DNA from: Amycolatopsis acididurans
Lineage (GTDB): Bacteria > Actinomycetota > Actinomycetes > Mycobacteriales > Pseudonocardiaceae
Length of the DNA stretch: 64,000 nucleotides
Direction of reading: 5' to 3'
NCBI RefSeq assembly: GCF_012328925.1
Contig: NZ_JAAXLS010000006.1
Location: 62,001 to 126,000 of the forward strand
Positions within the stretch are counted from its first letter, which is position 1. Every line of letters starts with the position of its first letter. Below the pieces are notes generated by a model. The model saw nothing but the letters and a program-made list of their open reading frames with translations, was not told the origin of the DNA and did no database searches. A program made the translations under genes and the position numbers. This document shows, piece by piece, positions 25,970 to 33,488 of the stretch.

Positions 25970-26970
25970 GCGGCCGAGAGTATGCGCTTTCTGGCCGCGA
26001 GCAACGTCTCCGCCGCCACGGTCAGTCCTTCGAGCTGGCCGAGTTCGACGTCCTCGTGTTCGATGTTGACCGCGATGTCCGGATCCGCCTTCGCCAGCGC
26101 GGCGAGGAAATCCGCCCAGTACGCGACGTCGTGCCCGCGCCCGACCGACACGAACTCCCACGGCGCCTGTTCCGGGAACAGGTTGGCCACGTACCGCCCG
26201 CCCAGCCCGGTCGCCGAACCCGGATCCGGTGCGCGGAACCGGTCATCGAGCACCCCGTTGAGGCGGCAGTGCTCCTCGTTGATCCGCACGTCCTTGGCCG
26301 CCGCGTGGAACACCCGGTCGCCAAGGTACTCGATCGCGACGACGGGCTCGATCCCTTGCCAGAACAGGTGCGACGGGTCCATTTCCGCGCCGACGTTGGT
26401 CGCGCCGACGCGCTCGATCAGCCTGGTCAGCGTCGCCGGGTTGTAGACCACGTTGTGCGGGTGCATCTCGATGCACACCCGCACGTCCGCGCGGCGCGCC
26501 CGCTGCTCGATGTCGCGCCAGAACGGGACCACGACCTCGGTCCACTGGTACTCGAGTACCTCGCTGGCGGCCGAGTGCCACGGCTCGACCACCCACGCAG
26601 GCGCCAGCCCGCCGGGATGGGCACCCGGCTGACCGGACATCGTGACCACGTTGCGCACCCCGAGCAAGCCCGCCAGCTCGATCGTCTTGTGCAGATCGCT
26701 CGCGTGCTTGCTGCTCACCGCGAGGTCGGGATGCAGCGGATTGCCGTTGACGTTGAGCCCGGTGAGCGCGATCCCGTGATCGGCGATGCGCGCCAGGTAC
26801 TCGCGGCGGGCGCGGGCGCCGGCCAGCAACGCGTCGACGTGGATGTGCGGCGCCGGGATGAACCCGCCCGCGTTGACCTCGACGCTGTCCAGCCCGAGGC
26901 CGCGCAGTGTCGCCAGCGCCTCGTCCAGGGTCTTGTCGTGCAGGCAGGCGGTGTACGCGCCGAACCTCAT
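25966..26970 (-). CDS. Sugar phosphate isomerase/epimerase family (AP endonuclease 2 TIM barrel)
   Basis: A 334-residue protein of the xylose isomerase-like TIM barrel superfamily. Probable metal-site segments are VCIEMHPHNVVYNP, NVGAEMDPSHLFWQG, AAAKDVRINEEHC and the late NIEHEDVELG. Such enzymes isomerise or epimerise sugars, cyclitols or keto-inositols. It overlaps its neighbours by 4 bp at both ends. Paired with a Gfo/Idh/MocA dehydrogenase it suggests oxidation followed by isomerisation or dehydration of a polyol or sugar. Confidence 0.87.
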   Translation of the reverse strand: MRFGAYTACLHDKTLDEALATLRGLGLDSVEVNAGGFIPAPHIHVDALLAGARARREYLARIADHGIALTGLNVNGNPLHPDLAVSSKHASDLHKTIELAGLLGVRNVVTMSGQPGAHPGGLAPAWVVEPWHSAASEVLEYQWTEVVVPFWRDIEQRARRADVRVCIEMHPHNVVYNPATLTRLIERVGATNVGAEMDPSHLFWQGIEPVVAIEYLGDRVFHAAAKDVRINEEHCRLNGVLDDRFRAPDPGSATGLGGRYVANLFPEQAPWEFVSVGRGHDVAYWADFLAALAKADPDIAVNIEHEDVELGQLEGLTVAAETLLAARKRILSAA

Positions 26971-28160
26971 CCGTTCCCCTTCCCTTCCACATCGACGGCG
27001 GCTCCGTCACGGCGGGCCGATTCGACGACCGCGGCGAGCACTTCCAGGCCGTGCACGCCGTCCTCGATCGTCGCGCACGGCGGCAGCTCCTTGATCCCGG
27101 CGATCTGGTCCAAAAAGGACCTCGCCTGGTAGACGAACATGTCGGCGGTGCCATGCCCGGCCCCGGGCGAATCCATCGGCAGTCCATTGCGGACGAATGG
27201 ATGTTCCGGCCCGACGAACACCCGCCGGTGGCCGTTGAGCTCCGGCCGCGGCGCGTTGTCGGAGATGACGAACTCACTCGCCCGGTGCAGGTCGAACGAC
27301 GCGGAGCCGTTGCGGCAGAACAGTTCGAACGCCAGCCCGTCGGGCAGCCCGTGAGCGACCCGCGACGCGGAGAACGTGCCGAGCGTGCCGGAGGCGAACC
27401 GTGCGCTGAAGCTCACGATGTCCTCGTTCTCCACCGGCGCGCTCTCCCCGGTCAGCTCCGCGCGCCCGTGCCCGACGGTCGGGCCCACCGGGACCGGGCG
27501 CTCGCCGATGACGGTCGTCAGCATCCCGCCGCTGACCCGCGTGACCGGCCCGCACAGGTATTCGGCGAGATCCAGCAGATGACTTCCGGTGTCGGCGAGG
27601 ATCCCGGTGCCGGGCCCGCCCCGGTACCGCCAGCTCATCGGCGTGAGCGGATCGAGCGCGTAGTCGTACCAGGCGTGGCCGTTGAAGTGGAACACTTCGC
27701 CCAGCCGCCCGCTCGCCAGCTCGTCCCGGATCGCGGACGCGGCGGGGGAGCGGCGGTAGGTGAACCCGACCGCCGCGACCCGGTCGGAGGCCGCCGCCGC
27801 CCGTGCCATGGCCCGGCCGTCGGCGACCGTCGGCGCGAGCGGTTTCTCGCACAGCACGTGTTTCCCCGCCGCCAGCAGGGTTTCCAGCATCTCGCGGTGC
27901 AGCTGGTTGGCCACCACCACGCTCACGGCGTCCACATCGGACGCTTCGGCGAGCGCCCGCCAGTCCGCCTCGATCCGCTCGAAGCCGTACCGGCGGCGCG
28001 CGTCCTCGGCCAGTCCGGTGTTGATGTCGGCGATCGCGACCAGCCGGACCTCCGGCCGGTCCAGCCCGAAAACCGTGCCCGCGCCGCGATAACCCGCCGC
28101 GTGGGCACGGCCCGCCATCCCGGCGCCGATCACGGCGACGCCGATCGAGTTCGCGCTCAT
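26967..28160 (-). CDS. Gfo/Idh/MocA family oxidoreductase
   Basis: A 397-residue dehydrogenase. The Rossmann motif is VAVIGAGMAGRAHAAGY, the conserved EKP signature appears as CEKPLAP, and the C-terminal domain has the YRGGPGTGILADTGSHLLDLAEYL segment typical of the family, including the catalytic-type Asp-x-x-x-His. Members oxidise sugars, inositols or their derivatives with NAD(P). ATG 28160 gives the normal start (SIGVAVIG). Overlaps of 4 bp with the VOC gene upstream and the isomerase downstream indicate tight coupling. Confidence 0.9.
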   Translation of the reverse strand: MSANSIGVAVIGAGMAGRAHAAGYRGAGTVFGLDRPEVRLVAIADINTGLAEDARRRYGFERIEADWRALAEASDVDAVSVVVANQLHREMLETLLAAGKHVLCEKPLAPTVADGRAMARAAAASDRVAAVGFTYRRSPAASAIRDELASGRLGEVFHFNGHAWYDYALDPLTPMSWRYRGGPGTGILADTGSHLLDLAEYLCGPVTRVSGGMLTTVIGERPVPVGPTVGHGRAELTGESAPVENEDIVSFSARFASGTLGTFSASRVAHGLPDGLAFELFCRNGSASFDLHRASEFVISDNAPRPELNGHRRVFVGPEHPFVRNGLPMDSPGAGHGTADMFVYQARSFLDQIAGIKELPPCATIEDGVHGLEVLAAVVESARRDGAAVDVEGKGNG

Positions 28161-28504
28161 GACGTCCTTTCGTGCAGTTCGATGGCGTTTCCGGAGGGAT
28201 CGGACAGGAACGACTGCCGCGCGGTCCCGACCGGTGCGGGATCGCTGACCTGGGTTCCGGCCGCCCGCAACTGCCCGACGGTGGCGTCCAGATCGTCGAC
28301 CAGCACCGCGAAATGCTGGCCCCGCGCCTGGGGCGGTGTGCCGGCGATCAGGTGCACCTGCTGATCGCCGACGTCCAGCCACGCGCCGGGCCCGAAGCCC
28401 TGCGGGCGGTCGGTGCGCAAGCCGAAGCCCAGTACTCGCGTGTAGAACTCGACCGCCTCGCCGAGGTCGCGAACGGTGATCGCGACGTGGTGGATGGCCC
28501 TCAT
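28157..28504 (-). CDS. VOC (glyoxalase/bleomycin resistance) family protein
   Basis: A 115-residue single vicinal-oxygen-chelate domain protein ([27 protein letters not shown], then [20 protein letters not shown] and [15 protein letters not shown]). The His, His and Glu expected to bind a metal are present (His5 or 6, His64, Glu at the end). VOC proteins can be epimerases, isomerases or dioxygenases. Position inside the sugar/cyclitol operon suggests it acts on an intermediate of that pathway. Confidence 0.85.
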   Translation of the reverse strand: MRAIHHVAITVRDLGEAVEFYTRVLGFGLRTDRPQGFGPGAWLDVGDQQVHLIAGTPPQARGQHFAVLVDDLDATVGQLRAAGTQVSDPAPVGTARQSFLSDPSGNAIELHERTS

Positions 28505-29322
28505 GTTCCTCGGCTCGTCTCCTGCAGCGCGCCCATCTCGGGCGCCTGGATGCGGTCGATCTCGTGGCGCAGCGTGTCCAGTTCCGTGCCGCCCGCCATG
28601 TGGTGGGTGAGATCGTCCAGTGTCAGCTCGGCCCGCGTGGCGTTGAGCTCCACTTCTCCCTGCCGCAGCACGACGAAGTGGTCGCCGACCATGAACGCGT
28701 GATGCGGGTTGTGCGTGATGAACACGACGCCGAGCCCGGCGTCGCGCGCGGCGGCGATGTACTTGAGCACGACCCCGGACTGCTTCACCCCGAGCGCCGC
28801 GGTCGGCTCGTCGAGGATCAGCACCCGGGCGCCGAAGTAGATCGCCCGTGCGATCGCGACGCACTGGCGCTGCCCGCCGGAGAGGCTGCCGATCGGCAGG
28901 TCCACGTCCGGCAGGTCGATGCCCATCTTCTTCAGCTCGGCGTCGGTGGTCTCGCGCATCCTCCGCACGTCGATCCGGCGCACCGGCCACACCCCGACCG
29001 TGGGTTCGGAACCGAGGAAGAAGTTGCGCCACACCGGCATGAGCGGCACGACCGCGAGATCCTGGTACACGGTCGCGATGCCGCGATCCAGGGCCTCGCG
29101 TGGCGAGCCGAACCGCACCGGCTCGCCCTCGACCAGGTACCGGCCCTCGTCGTGCTGGTGCAGCCCGGAGATGATCTTGATGAGGGTGGATTTGCCCGCA
29201 CCGTTGTCCCCGAGCACGCACGTCACCATCGCCTCCGGCACGGTGACGCTGACGTCGCGCAACGCGGAGATGTTGCCGTAGCTCTTGCCGACACCGTCGA
29301 GTTCCACGAACGGCCTGCCCAT
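28501..29322 (-). CDS. CUT2-type sugar ABC transporter ATP-binding protein
   Basis: A 273-residue single-domain ABC ATPase: Walker [10 protein letters not shown] (about residues 38-46), signature [14 protein letters not shown], Walker [13 protein letters not shown], and a switch His (FITHNPHH). It is a different system from the xylFGH ATPase in this window, with a longer C-terminal tail ([21 protein letters not shown]). It lies 4 bp downstream of the permease and overlaps the VOC gene by 4 bp. Confidence 0.9.
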   Translation of the reverse strand: MGRPFVELDGVGKSYGNISALRDVSVTVPEAMVTCVLGDNGAGKSTLIKIISGLHQHDEGRYLVEGEPVRFGSPREALDRGIATVYQDLAVVPLMPVWRNFFLGSEPTVGVWPVRRIDVRRMRETTDAELKKMGIDLPDVDLPIGSLSGGQRQCVAIARAIYFGARVLILDEPTAALGVKQSGVVLKYIAAARDAGLGVVFITHNPHHAFMVGDHFVVLRQGEVELNATRAELTLDDLTHHMAGGTELDTLRHEIDRIQAPEMGALQETSRGT

Positions 29323-29326
29323 GTCC

Positions 29327-30379
29327 TCACCTCCTCGAGGTGCGCAGCCGCACCCACATGTTGAGCAGCGTCGCGACGAGCAGCGTGGCGCCGACGAAGA
29401 ACTTCAGCCAGTCCGGGTTCCAGCCCGCGTACACGATGCCCTGCGTGGTCATGCCGTAGATCAGCGCGCCGATCGCCGCGCCGACGGCCGAGCCGTAACC
29501 GCCGGTGAGCAGGCAGCCGCCGATCACCGCGGCCGCGATGTAGAGCAGTTCGTTGCCGACGCCGATGCCGGACTGCACCGAGTCGAACGCGAACAGCTGG
29601 TGCATGCCGACGAACCAGGCGCCGAAGCCGACCGCCATGAACAGGCCGATCTTGGTCCACTTCACCGGAACGCCGACCGCGCGGGCGGAGTCGGCCTGCC
29701 CGCCGACGGCGTAGATCCAGTTGCCGACCTTGGTGCGCAACAGGATCCAGGTCGCCACGGCGACGAAGGCGATCCACCAGAACACGGTGACCTTGACGTT
29801 GACGCCGCCGATCGGCACGTCGGCGGCGAACACCGCCTTCGCCGAGCCGAACCCGTCCATGTCGGAGATCGAGTCCGTGGCCACGTTGCCGGTGACCATC
29901 TTGGTGATCGCCAGGTTGAGGCCCTGCAACATCAAGAACGAGGCCAGTGTGATCAGAAAGCTCGGCAGTCTGGTGCGCATCACCAGGTAGCCGTTGCAGA
30001 AACCGACCAGCAGCGACAGCCCGAGTGCCGCGATGATCCCGATCCAGACGTTGAGGGACAGCTGGAAGGCCATGATGGACGCGGTCAGCGACGAGGCGGT
30101 GACCGCGACGCCCGCGGACAGGTCGAACTCGCCGCCGATCATCAGCAGCGCCACGGGTACCGCGACGATGCCGATGGTCGAGCTGGAATAGAGCACAGTG
30201 GACAGTGACGCCGCTTCCCGGAACGGGGGAGCGACCACGAAGAACAGGACGAACACGCACACCGCGCCGAGCAGCGAGCTCAGCTCCGGCCGTGCGATCG
30301 CGCGACGGAGGAAGGACCGGTGCGCGGCCTGTGACCGCGCGGCCTTCGTCGCGGGGGTGGGGGCTACTGCCTGAACCAT
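29327..30379 (-). CDS. CUT2-type sugar ABC transporter permease
   Basis: A 350-residue membrane protein of the ribose/inositol permease family with about nine or ten hydrophobic segments. The [16 protein letters not shown] motif near residue 85, [17 protein letters not shown], and the Gly-rich [17 protein letters not shown] are family marks. It follows the binding-protein gene by 6 bp. Confidence 0.92.
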   Translation of the reverse strand: MVQAVAPTPATKAARSQAAHRSFLRRAIARPELSSLLGAVCVFVLFFVVAPPFREAASLSTVLYSSSTIGIVAVPVALLMIGGEFDLSAGVAVTASSLTASIMAFQLSLNVWIGIIAALGLSLLVGFCNGYLVMRTRLPSFLITLASFLMLQGLNLAITKMVTGNVATDSISDMDGFGSAKAVFAADVPIGGVNVKVTVFWWIAFVAVATWILLRTKVGNWIYAVGGQADSARAVGVPVKWTKIGLFMAVGFGAWFVGMHQLFAFDSVQSGIGVGNELLYIAAAVIGGCLLTGGYGSAVGAAIGALIYGMTTQGIVYAGWNPDWLKFFVGATLLVATLLNMWVRLRTSRR

Positions 30380-30385
30380 GACTTC

Positions 30386-31381
30386 CTACCGGGTGCCGTT
30401 GTTCGCGAACTGGGCCACGGTGTCGATGTTCGACTTGTCGATGAAGGCGGGACCGGTCAGCGTGCTCTTGCCGCCGCCGATGGTGTTGCCGTTGTACTTG
30501 TACAGCCACAGCGCGTCGACGGCGAGGTAGCCCTGCAGGTAGGGCTGCTGGTCCACGGCCCACTGGACCGAGCCGTCCTTGATCGCGTTGACGAGTGCCT
30601 TGTTGGTGTCGAATGTCGCCACCTTCGCCGAGCTGCCCGCACCCTGGACGGACTGCACGGCCAGCAGTGCCATCGGCGCGCCGAGCGTGGCGACGAAGTC
30701 GATGGAGCGGTCCTGCTGCAGTTTGGCCTGCATCGTGGACTGGGAGGCCGTCTGGTCCTGCCCGTTGACGTAGAGGATCTCGGTCTGCCCCTTGAAGGCC
30801 TGCTGCAGGCCGGCGCAGCGGGACTGCAGCGCCACCTGGCCCTGTTCGTGGATCACGCAGAGCGCGTGCTTCGCGCCGACGTCGTTGAGCCGGTTGCCGA
30901 AGGCCTGGCCCGCGAGGTTCTCGTCGGAGCCGAAGTACTCCATCAGCCCGGCCTGCGCCCAGTTGTCCAGGCCCGAGTTGAACCCGACGGCCGGGATGCC
31001 CGCCGCCTTGGCCTTGGCCACGACGCCGCTCATCGCGTCGGGGTGGGCGAGGGTGACCGCGATGCCGTCGACCTTCTGGTCGATCGCGTTCTGCACGAGC
31101 GTCGCCTGTTTGGACCCGTCGGGATCGCTGGAGTAGACGAGATCGACGTTGTCCTTGGCCGCGGCGGCCTGCGCGCCCTTGCGGATGATGTCCCAGAACG
31201 TGTCACCGGGGGTTTCGTGGGTGATCATCGCGATCTTGATCCGGGCGGTGTTCGCGCTGCCCGCGTTGGGCGCGCCGCCCTGCTGCTGGGACTGTGCTCC
31301 GCCCTTGCTGCTGCACGCGGCCAGGGCCAGCGCGGCCGCCGCGAGCGCGGCCAGTGCGACAAGTTTGCGGTTTCTTCTCAT
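30386..31381 (-). CDS. CUT2-type sugar-binding lipoprotein
   Basis: A 331-residue extracellular binding protein. The lipoprotein signal ends in LAAC with Cys23 as the lipidated residue, then a Gln/Gly-rich linker and a type I binding fold (KIAMITHETPGDTFWDIIRKGAQ; DGIAVTLAHPDAMSGVV; GFNSGL). An in-frame start 27 codons earlier would put sequence before the signal peptide and is rejected. It is the first gene of the operon; an operator-like dyad lies about 105 bp upstream. The ligand is unknown; the enzymes downstream suggest a sugar or inositol-like polyol. Confidence 0.9.
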   Translation of the reverse strand: MRRNRKLVALAALAAAALALAACSSKGGAQSQQQGGAPNAGSANTARIKIAMITHETPGDTFWDIIRKGAQAAAAKDNVDLVYSSDPDGSKQATLVQNAIDQKVDGIAVTLAHPDAMSGVVAKAKAAGIPAVGFNSGLDNWAQAGLMEYFGSDENLAGQAFGNRLNDVGAKHALCVIHEQGQVALQSRCAGLQQAFKGQTEILYVNGQDQTASQSTMQAKLQQDRSIDFVATLGAPMALLAVQSVQGAGSSAKVATFDTNKALVNAIKDGSVQWAVDQQPYLQGYLAVDALWLYKYNGNTIGGGKSTLTGPAFIDKSNIDTVAQFANNGTR

Positions 31382-31486
31382 CGTGTGCACCTCTTTGTGC
31401 GATGGGGAAGGGGCGGCAGGCGCGGCGGCCGGGACGGCACGCGCGGTCGTGATGCCCGCCATCCCCGCTTGCCTGCCTGTCGCGCT

Positions 31487-31506
31487 CTACTAGCGCGCTC
31501 TAGTAG
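31487..31506. promoter_or_regulatory. LacI-type operator in the divergent region
   Basis: CTACTAG (31487-31493) and CTAGTAG (31500-31506) are exact inverted arms around CGCGCT, a 20-bp dyad with a CG-rich centre as LacI-family proteins prefer. It lies between the divergent binding-protein and lacI genes, just before a TACTAT -10-like hexamer (31512-31517) facing lacI. A second, shorter dyad CACAC-TG-GTGTG is at 31527-31538. Confidence 0.7.
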
Positions 31507-31586
31507 TTGGGTACTATGCTGCTCGTCACACTGGTGTGTCAAGCCCCGGCGGACAACCGGTTTTCCCCGACAGGCAGGATCGAGCC

Positions 31587-32612
31587 ATGGCTGCCCAGCG
31601 CGCACGAGACCGGCGCCCGACGATGGCCGACGTAGCGGCCCACGTCGGGGTGTCGCGTGCGCTGGTGTCGCTCGTGTTCCGCAACGAGCCCGGTGCGAGC
31701 GACGAGACGCGCGAGAAGGTGTTCGCGGCCGCGCGTGAGCTGGGATACCGGCCCGACAACGCCGCGCGCCTGCTCGCCCGCTCGCGCAGCAAGGTGCTCG
31801 GCGTGATGCTGACCGTGCGCAACATGTTCCACGCCGATCTGGTGGAGGGCATCTATCCGATCGCCGAGCAGCTCGGCTACGAGATCCTGCTGTCGGCCGC
31901 GCTGCCACCGCTGCGTGACGAGCCCAAGGTCATCGAGGCGCTGCTCGGCCACCGCTGCGAAGGGCTGATCCTGCTCGGCGGCCATCTGGAAGCCGGCTAC
32001 ATCGCCGAGCTCGGCAAGCGGGTGCCCGCGGTGGTCGTCGGCCGCCGGTTCCCCGGCGCCCCCGTGGACTCGGTGCACGTCGCCGAGGCCAAGGGGGTGC
32101 GGCTGATCATCGACCACCTCGTCGATCTGGGGCATTCGTCGATCCTGCTGATCGACGGCGGCGACGAGGCGGGCGCGGCCGAGCGGCGGCGCGCGTACAA
32201 GGCCGCGATGCGGCGCCACGGGCTCGGCGAGCGGATCCGCGTGCTGCCGGGCGATCACACCGAGGATTCGGGCGCGCAGGCGGCCCGCACCCTGCTTTCC
32301 GGCGGCCGCGAGCTGCCGACCGCGGTGTTCGCGAGCAACGACCGGTGCGCGCTCGGGTTCATGGACTCGATCAGGCGGGCGGGTTTCGACGTGCCGGGTG
32401 ACGTGTCCGTGGTCGGCTACGACGACAGTCATCTCGCGCGGCTGTCGCACATCGACCTCACCACGGTCGGGCAGGATCCGGTGCGGCAGGCCGAGCTCGC
32501 CGTGCACGCGGTCGTCGAGCGGCTGAACGACCCGGACCTGGACCCGCGCGAGATCGTGCTCCAGCCGAAACTCGTGGTGCGTGGCAGTTCCGGCCCGCCC
32601 AAGGTACGCTGA
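31587..32612 (+). CDS. LacI family transcriptional regulator
   Basis: A 341-residue LacI/GalR repressor. The DNA-binding domain is at residues 11-35 (TMADVAAHVGVSRALVSLVFRN) with the hinge helix RPDNAARLLARSRSK, then a periplasmic-binding-like sugar domain (VLGVMLTVRNMFHADLVEGI; LPTAVFASNDRCALGFMDSIR; VVGYDDSHLARLSHIDLTTV). ATG 31587 gives the family start. It is divergent from the seven-gene sugar operon and most probably represses it through the CTACTAG dyad. Confidence 0.93.
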   Translation: MAAQRARDRRPTMADVAAHVGVSRALVSLVFRNEPGASDETREKVFAAARELGYRPDNAARLLARSRSKVLGVMLTVRNMFHADLVEGIYPIAEQLGYEILLSAALPPLRDEPKVIEALLGHRCEGLILLGGHLEAGYIAELGKRVPAVVVGRRFPGAPVDSVHVAEAKGVRLIIDHLVDLGHSSILLIDGGDEAGAAERRRAYKAAMRRHGLGERIRVLPGDHTEDSGAQAARTLLSGGRELPTAVFASNDRCALGFMDSIRRAGFDVPGDVSVVGYDDSHLARLSHIDLTTVGQDPVRQAELAVHAVVERLNDPDLDPREIVLQPKLVVRGSSGPPKVR

Positions 32613-32617
32613 CGGCA

Positions 32618-32633
32618 AATGGTTCAGACCAGT
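32618..32633 (+). promoter_or_regulatory. DasR-like (dre) element upstream of ptsH
   Basis: AATGGTTCAGACCAGT matches the Streptomyces DasR-responsive consensus ANTGGTCTAGACCANT at 12 of 14 fixed positions; the mismatches are the central CT to TC. It is 5 bp after the lacI stop and 22 bp before the ptsH ATG. In Streptomyces ptsH is a known DasR target, so the location supports the match. No dasR gene is in the window. Confidence 0.6.
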
Positions 32634-32655
32634 TGGTCCCGTGAGGAGAATCGTC

Positions 32656-32922
32656 ATGCTGGAACGACGGGTGGTCGTGGGCTCGTCCGTGGGGTTGCAC
32701 GCGCGTCCGGCCGCGCTCTTCGTGAAGGCCGCGGCCGAGCAGCCGGTGCCGGTGACCATCGGTCTCGGCGACGGTGCTCCCGTCGACGCGCGGAGCCTGC
32801 TGTCGGTGATGGGGCTGGGAGCCCGCGGGGGTGACGAGGTCGTGCTGCGCGCGGACGGCCCCGACGCGGACACCGCCCTGAATGCGCTGGCCGCCGTCGT
32901 CGCCGCCGATCACGACGCCTAA
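32656..32922 (+). CDS. ptsH: HPr phosphocarrier protein of the PTS
   Basis: An 88-residue HPr. The phosphorylatable histidine is exactly at His15 in GLHARPAALF, and the regulatory-serine region reads ARSLLSVMGLGA (Ser47). HPr relays phosphate from enzyme I to sugar-specific EIIA proteins in the cytoplasm. ATG 32656 follows GAGGAG. No enzyme I or EII gene is nearby, which is normal for actinomycetes where ptsH stands alone. A DasR-like site precedes it. Confidence 0.93.
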   Translation: MLERRVVVGSSVGLHARPAALFVKAAAEQPVPVTIGLGDGAPVDARSLLSVMGLGARGGDEVVLRADGPDADTALNALAAVVAADHDA

Positions 32923-32982
32923 CCCGCGCGCCGCGGCCATTGCCGCGATATGCTTCCTGTTGAAGTTTCAAGGAGGCTTGCC

Positions 32983-33456
32983 GTGGAGGTCAAGGAACTG
33001 GGGCACGTCGTGCTCTACGTGCGCGACATCGAGCGTTCGGCGCGGTTCTACCGGGACGTGCTCGGCTGGCGCCAGATTCTGCCGGCGGCCGGTGGCGACG
33101 CGACCCTGGGGAAGGTGCCCGTCGCGGCGTTCAACGCACCCTCGGGCCGCACGCACCACGAGCTGCTGCTGATCGAGGTCGGCGAGGACGCGGCGGGTAT
33201 GCCCGAGGGCAGGCGGATTGGTATGTACCACTTCGGCCTGAAGATCGGCACCAGCGACGACGAGCTGCGCGAGGCACTGGCGCAGCTGAAGGCGGCGGGC
33301 ACCCCGGTGCTGGGCATGAGCGATCACACGGCCACGCACAGCCTGTACATCGCCGACCCGGACGGTAACGAGATCGAACTCTACGTGGACGTCCCGGGCG
33401 TGGACTGGGAGAACCCGGCCGCGATCGGTGCCCCGGTGAAGCCGCTGCGTCTGTGA
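32983..33456 (+). CDS. VOC family protein (catechol-dioxygenase/glyoxalase-like)
   Basis: A 157-residue vicinal-oxygen-chelate protein: LGHVVLYVRDIERSARFYRDVLGWRQI, HHELLLIEVG, MYHFGLKIG and SLYIADPDGNEIELYVDVPGVDW. The last segment with its Glu ligand resembles small extradiol-dioxygenase-like or glyoxalase proteins. GTG 32983 has a strong AAGGAGG site; upstream in-frame codons lack one. It follows ptsH by 60 bp and is convergent with aconitase. Substrate unknown. Confidence 0.87.
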   Translation: MEVKELGHVVLYVRDIERSARFYRDVLGWRQILPAAGGDATLGKVPVAAFNAPSGRTHHELLLIEVGEDAAGMPEGRRIGMYHFGLKIGTSDDELREALAQLKAAGTPVLGMSDHTATHSLYIADPDGNEIELYVDVPGVDWENPAAIGAPVKPLRL

Positions 33457-33488
33457 GCACCGCGGCGTGCGCCCGTGCCCGGGCGGCG

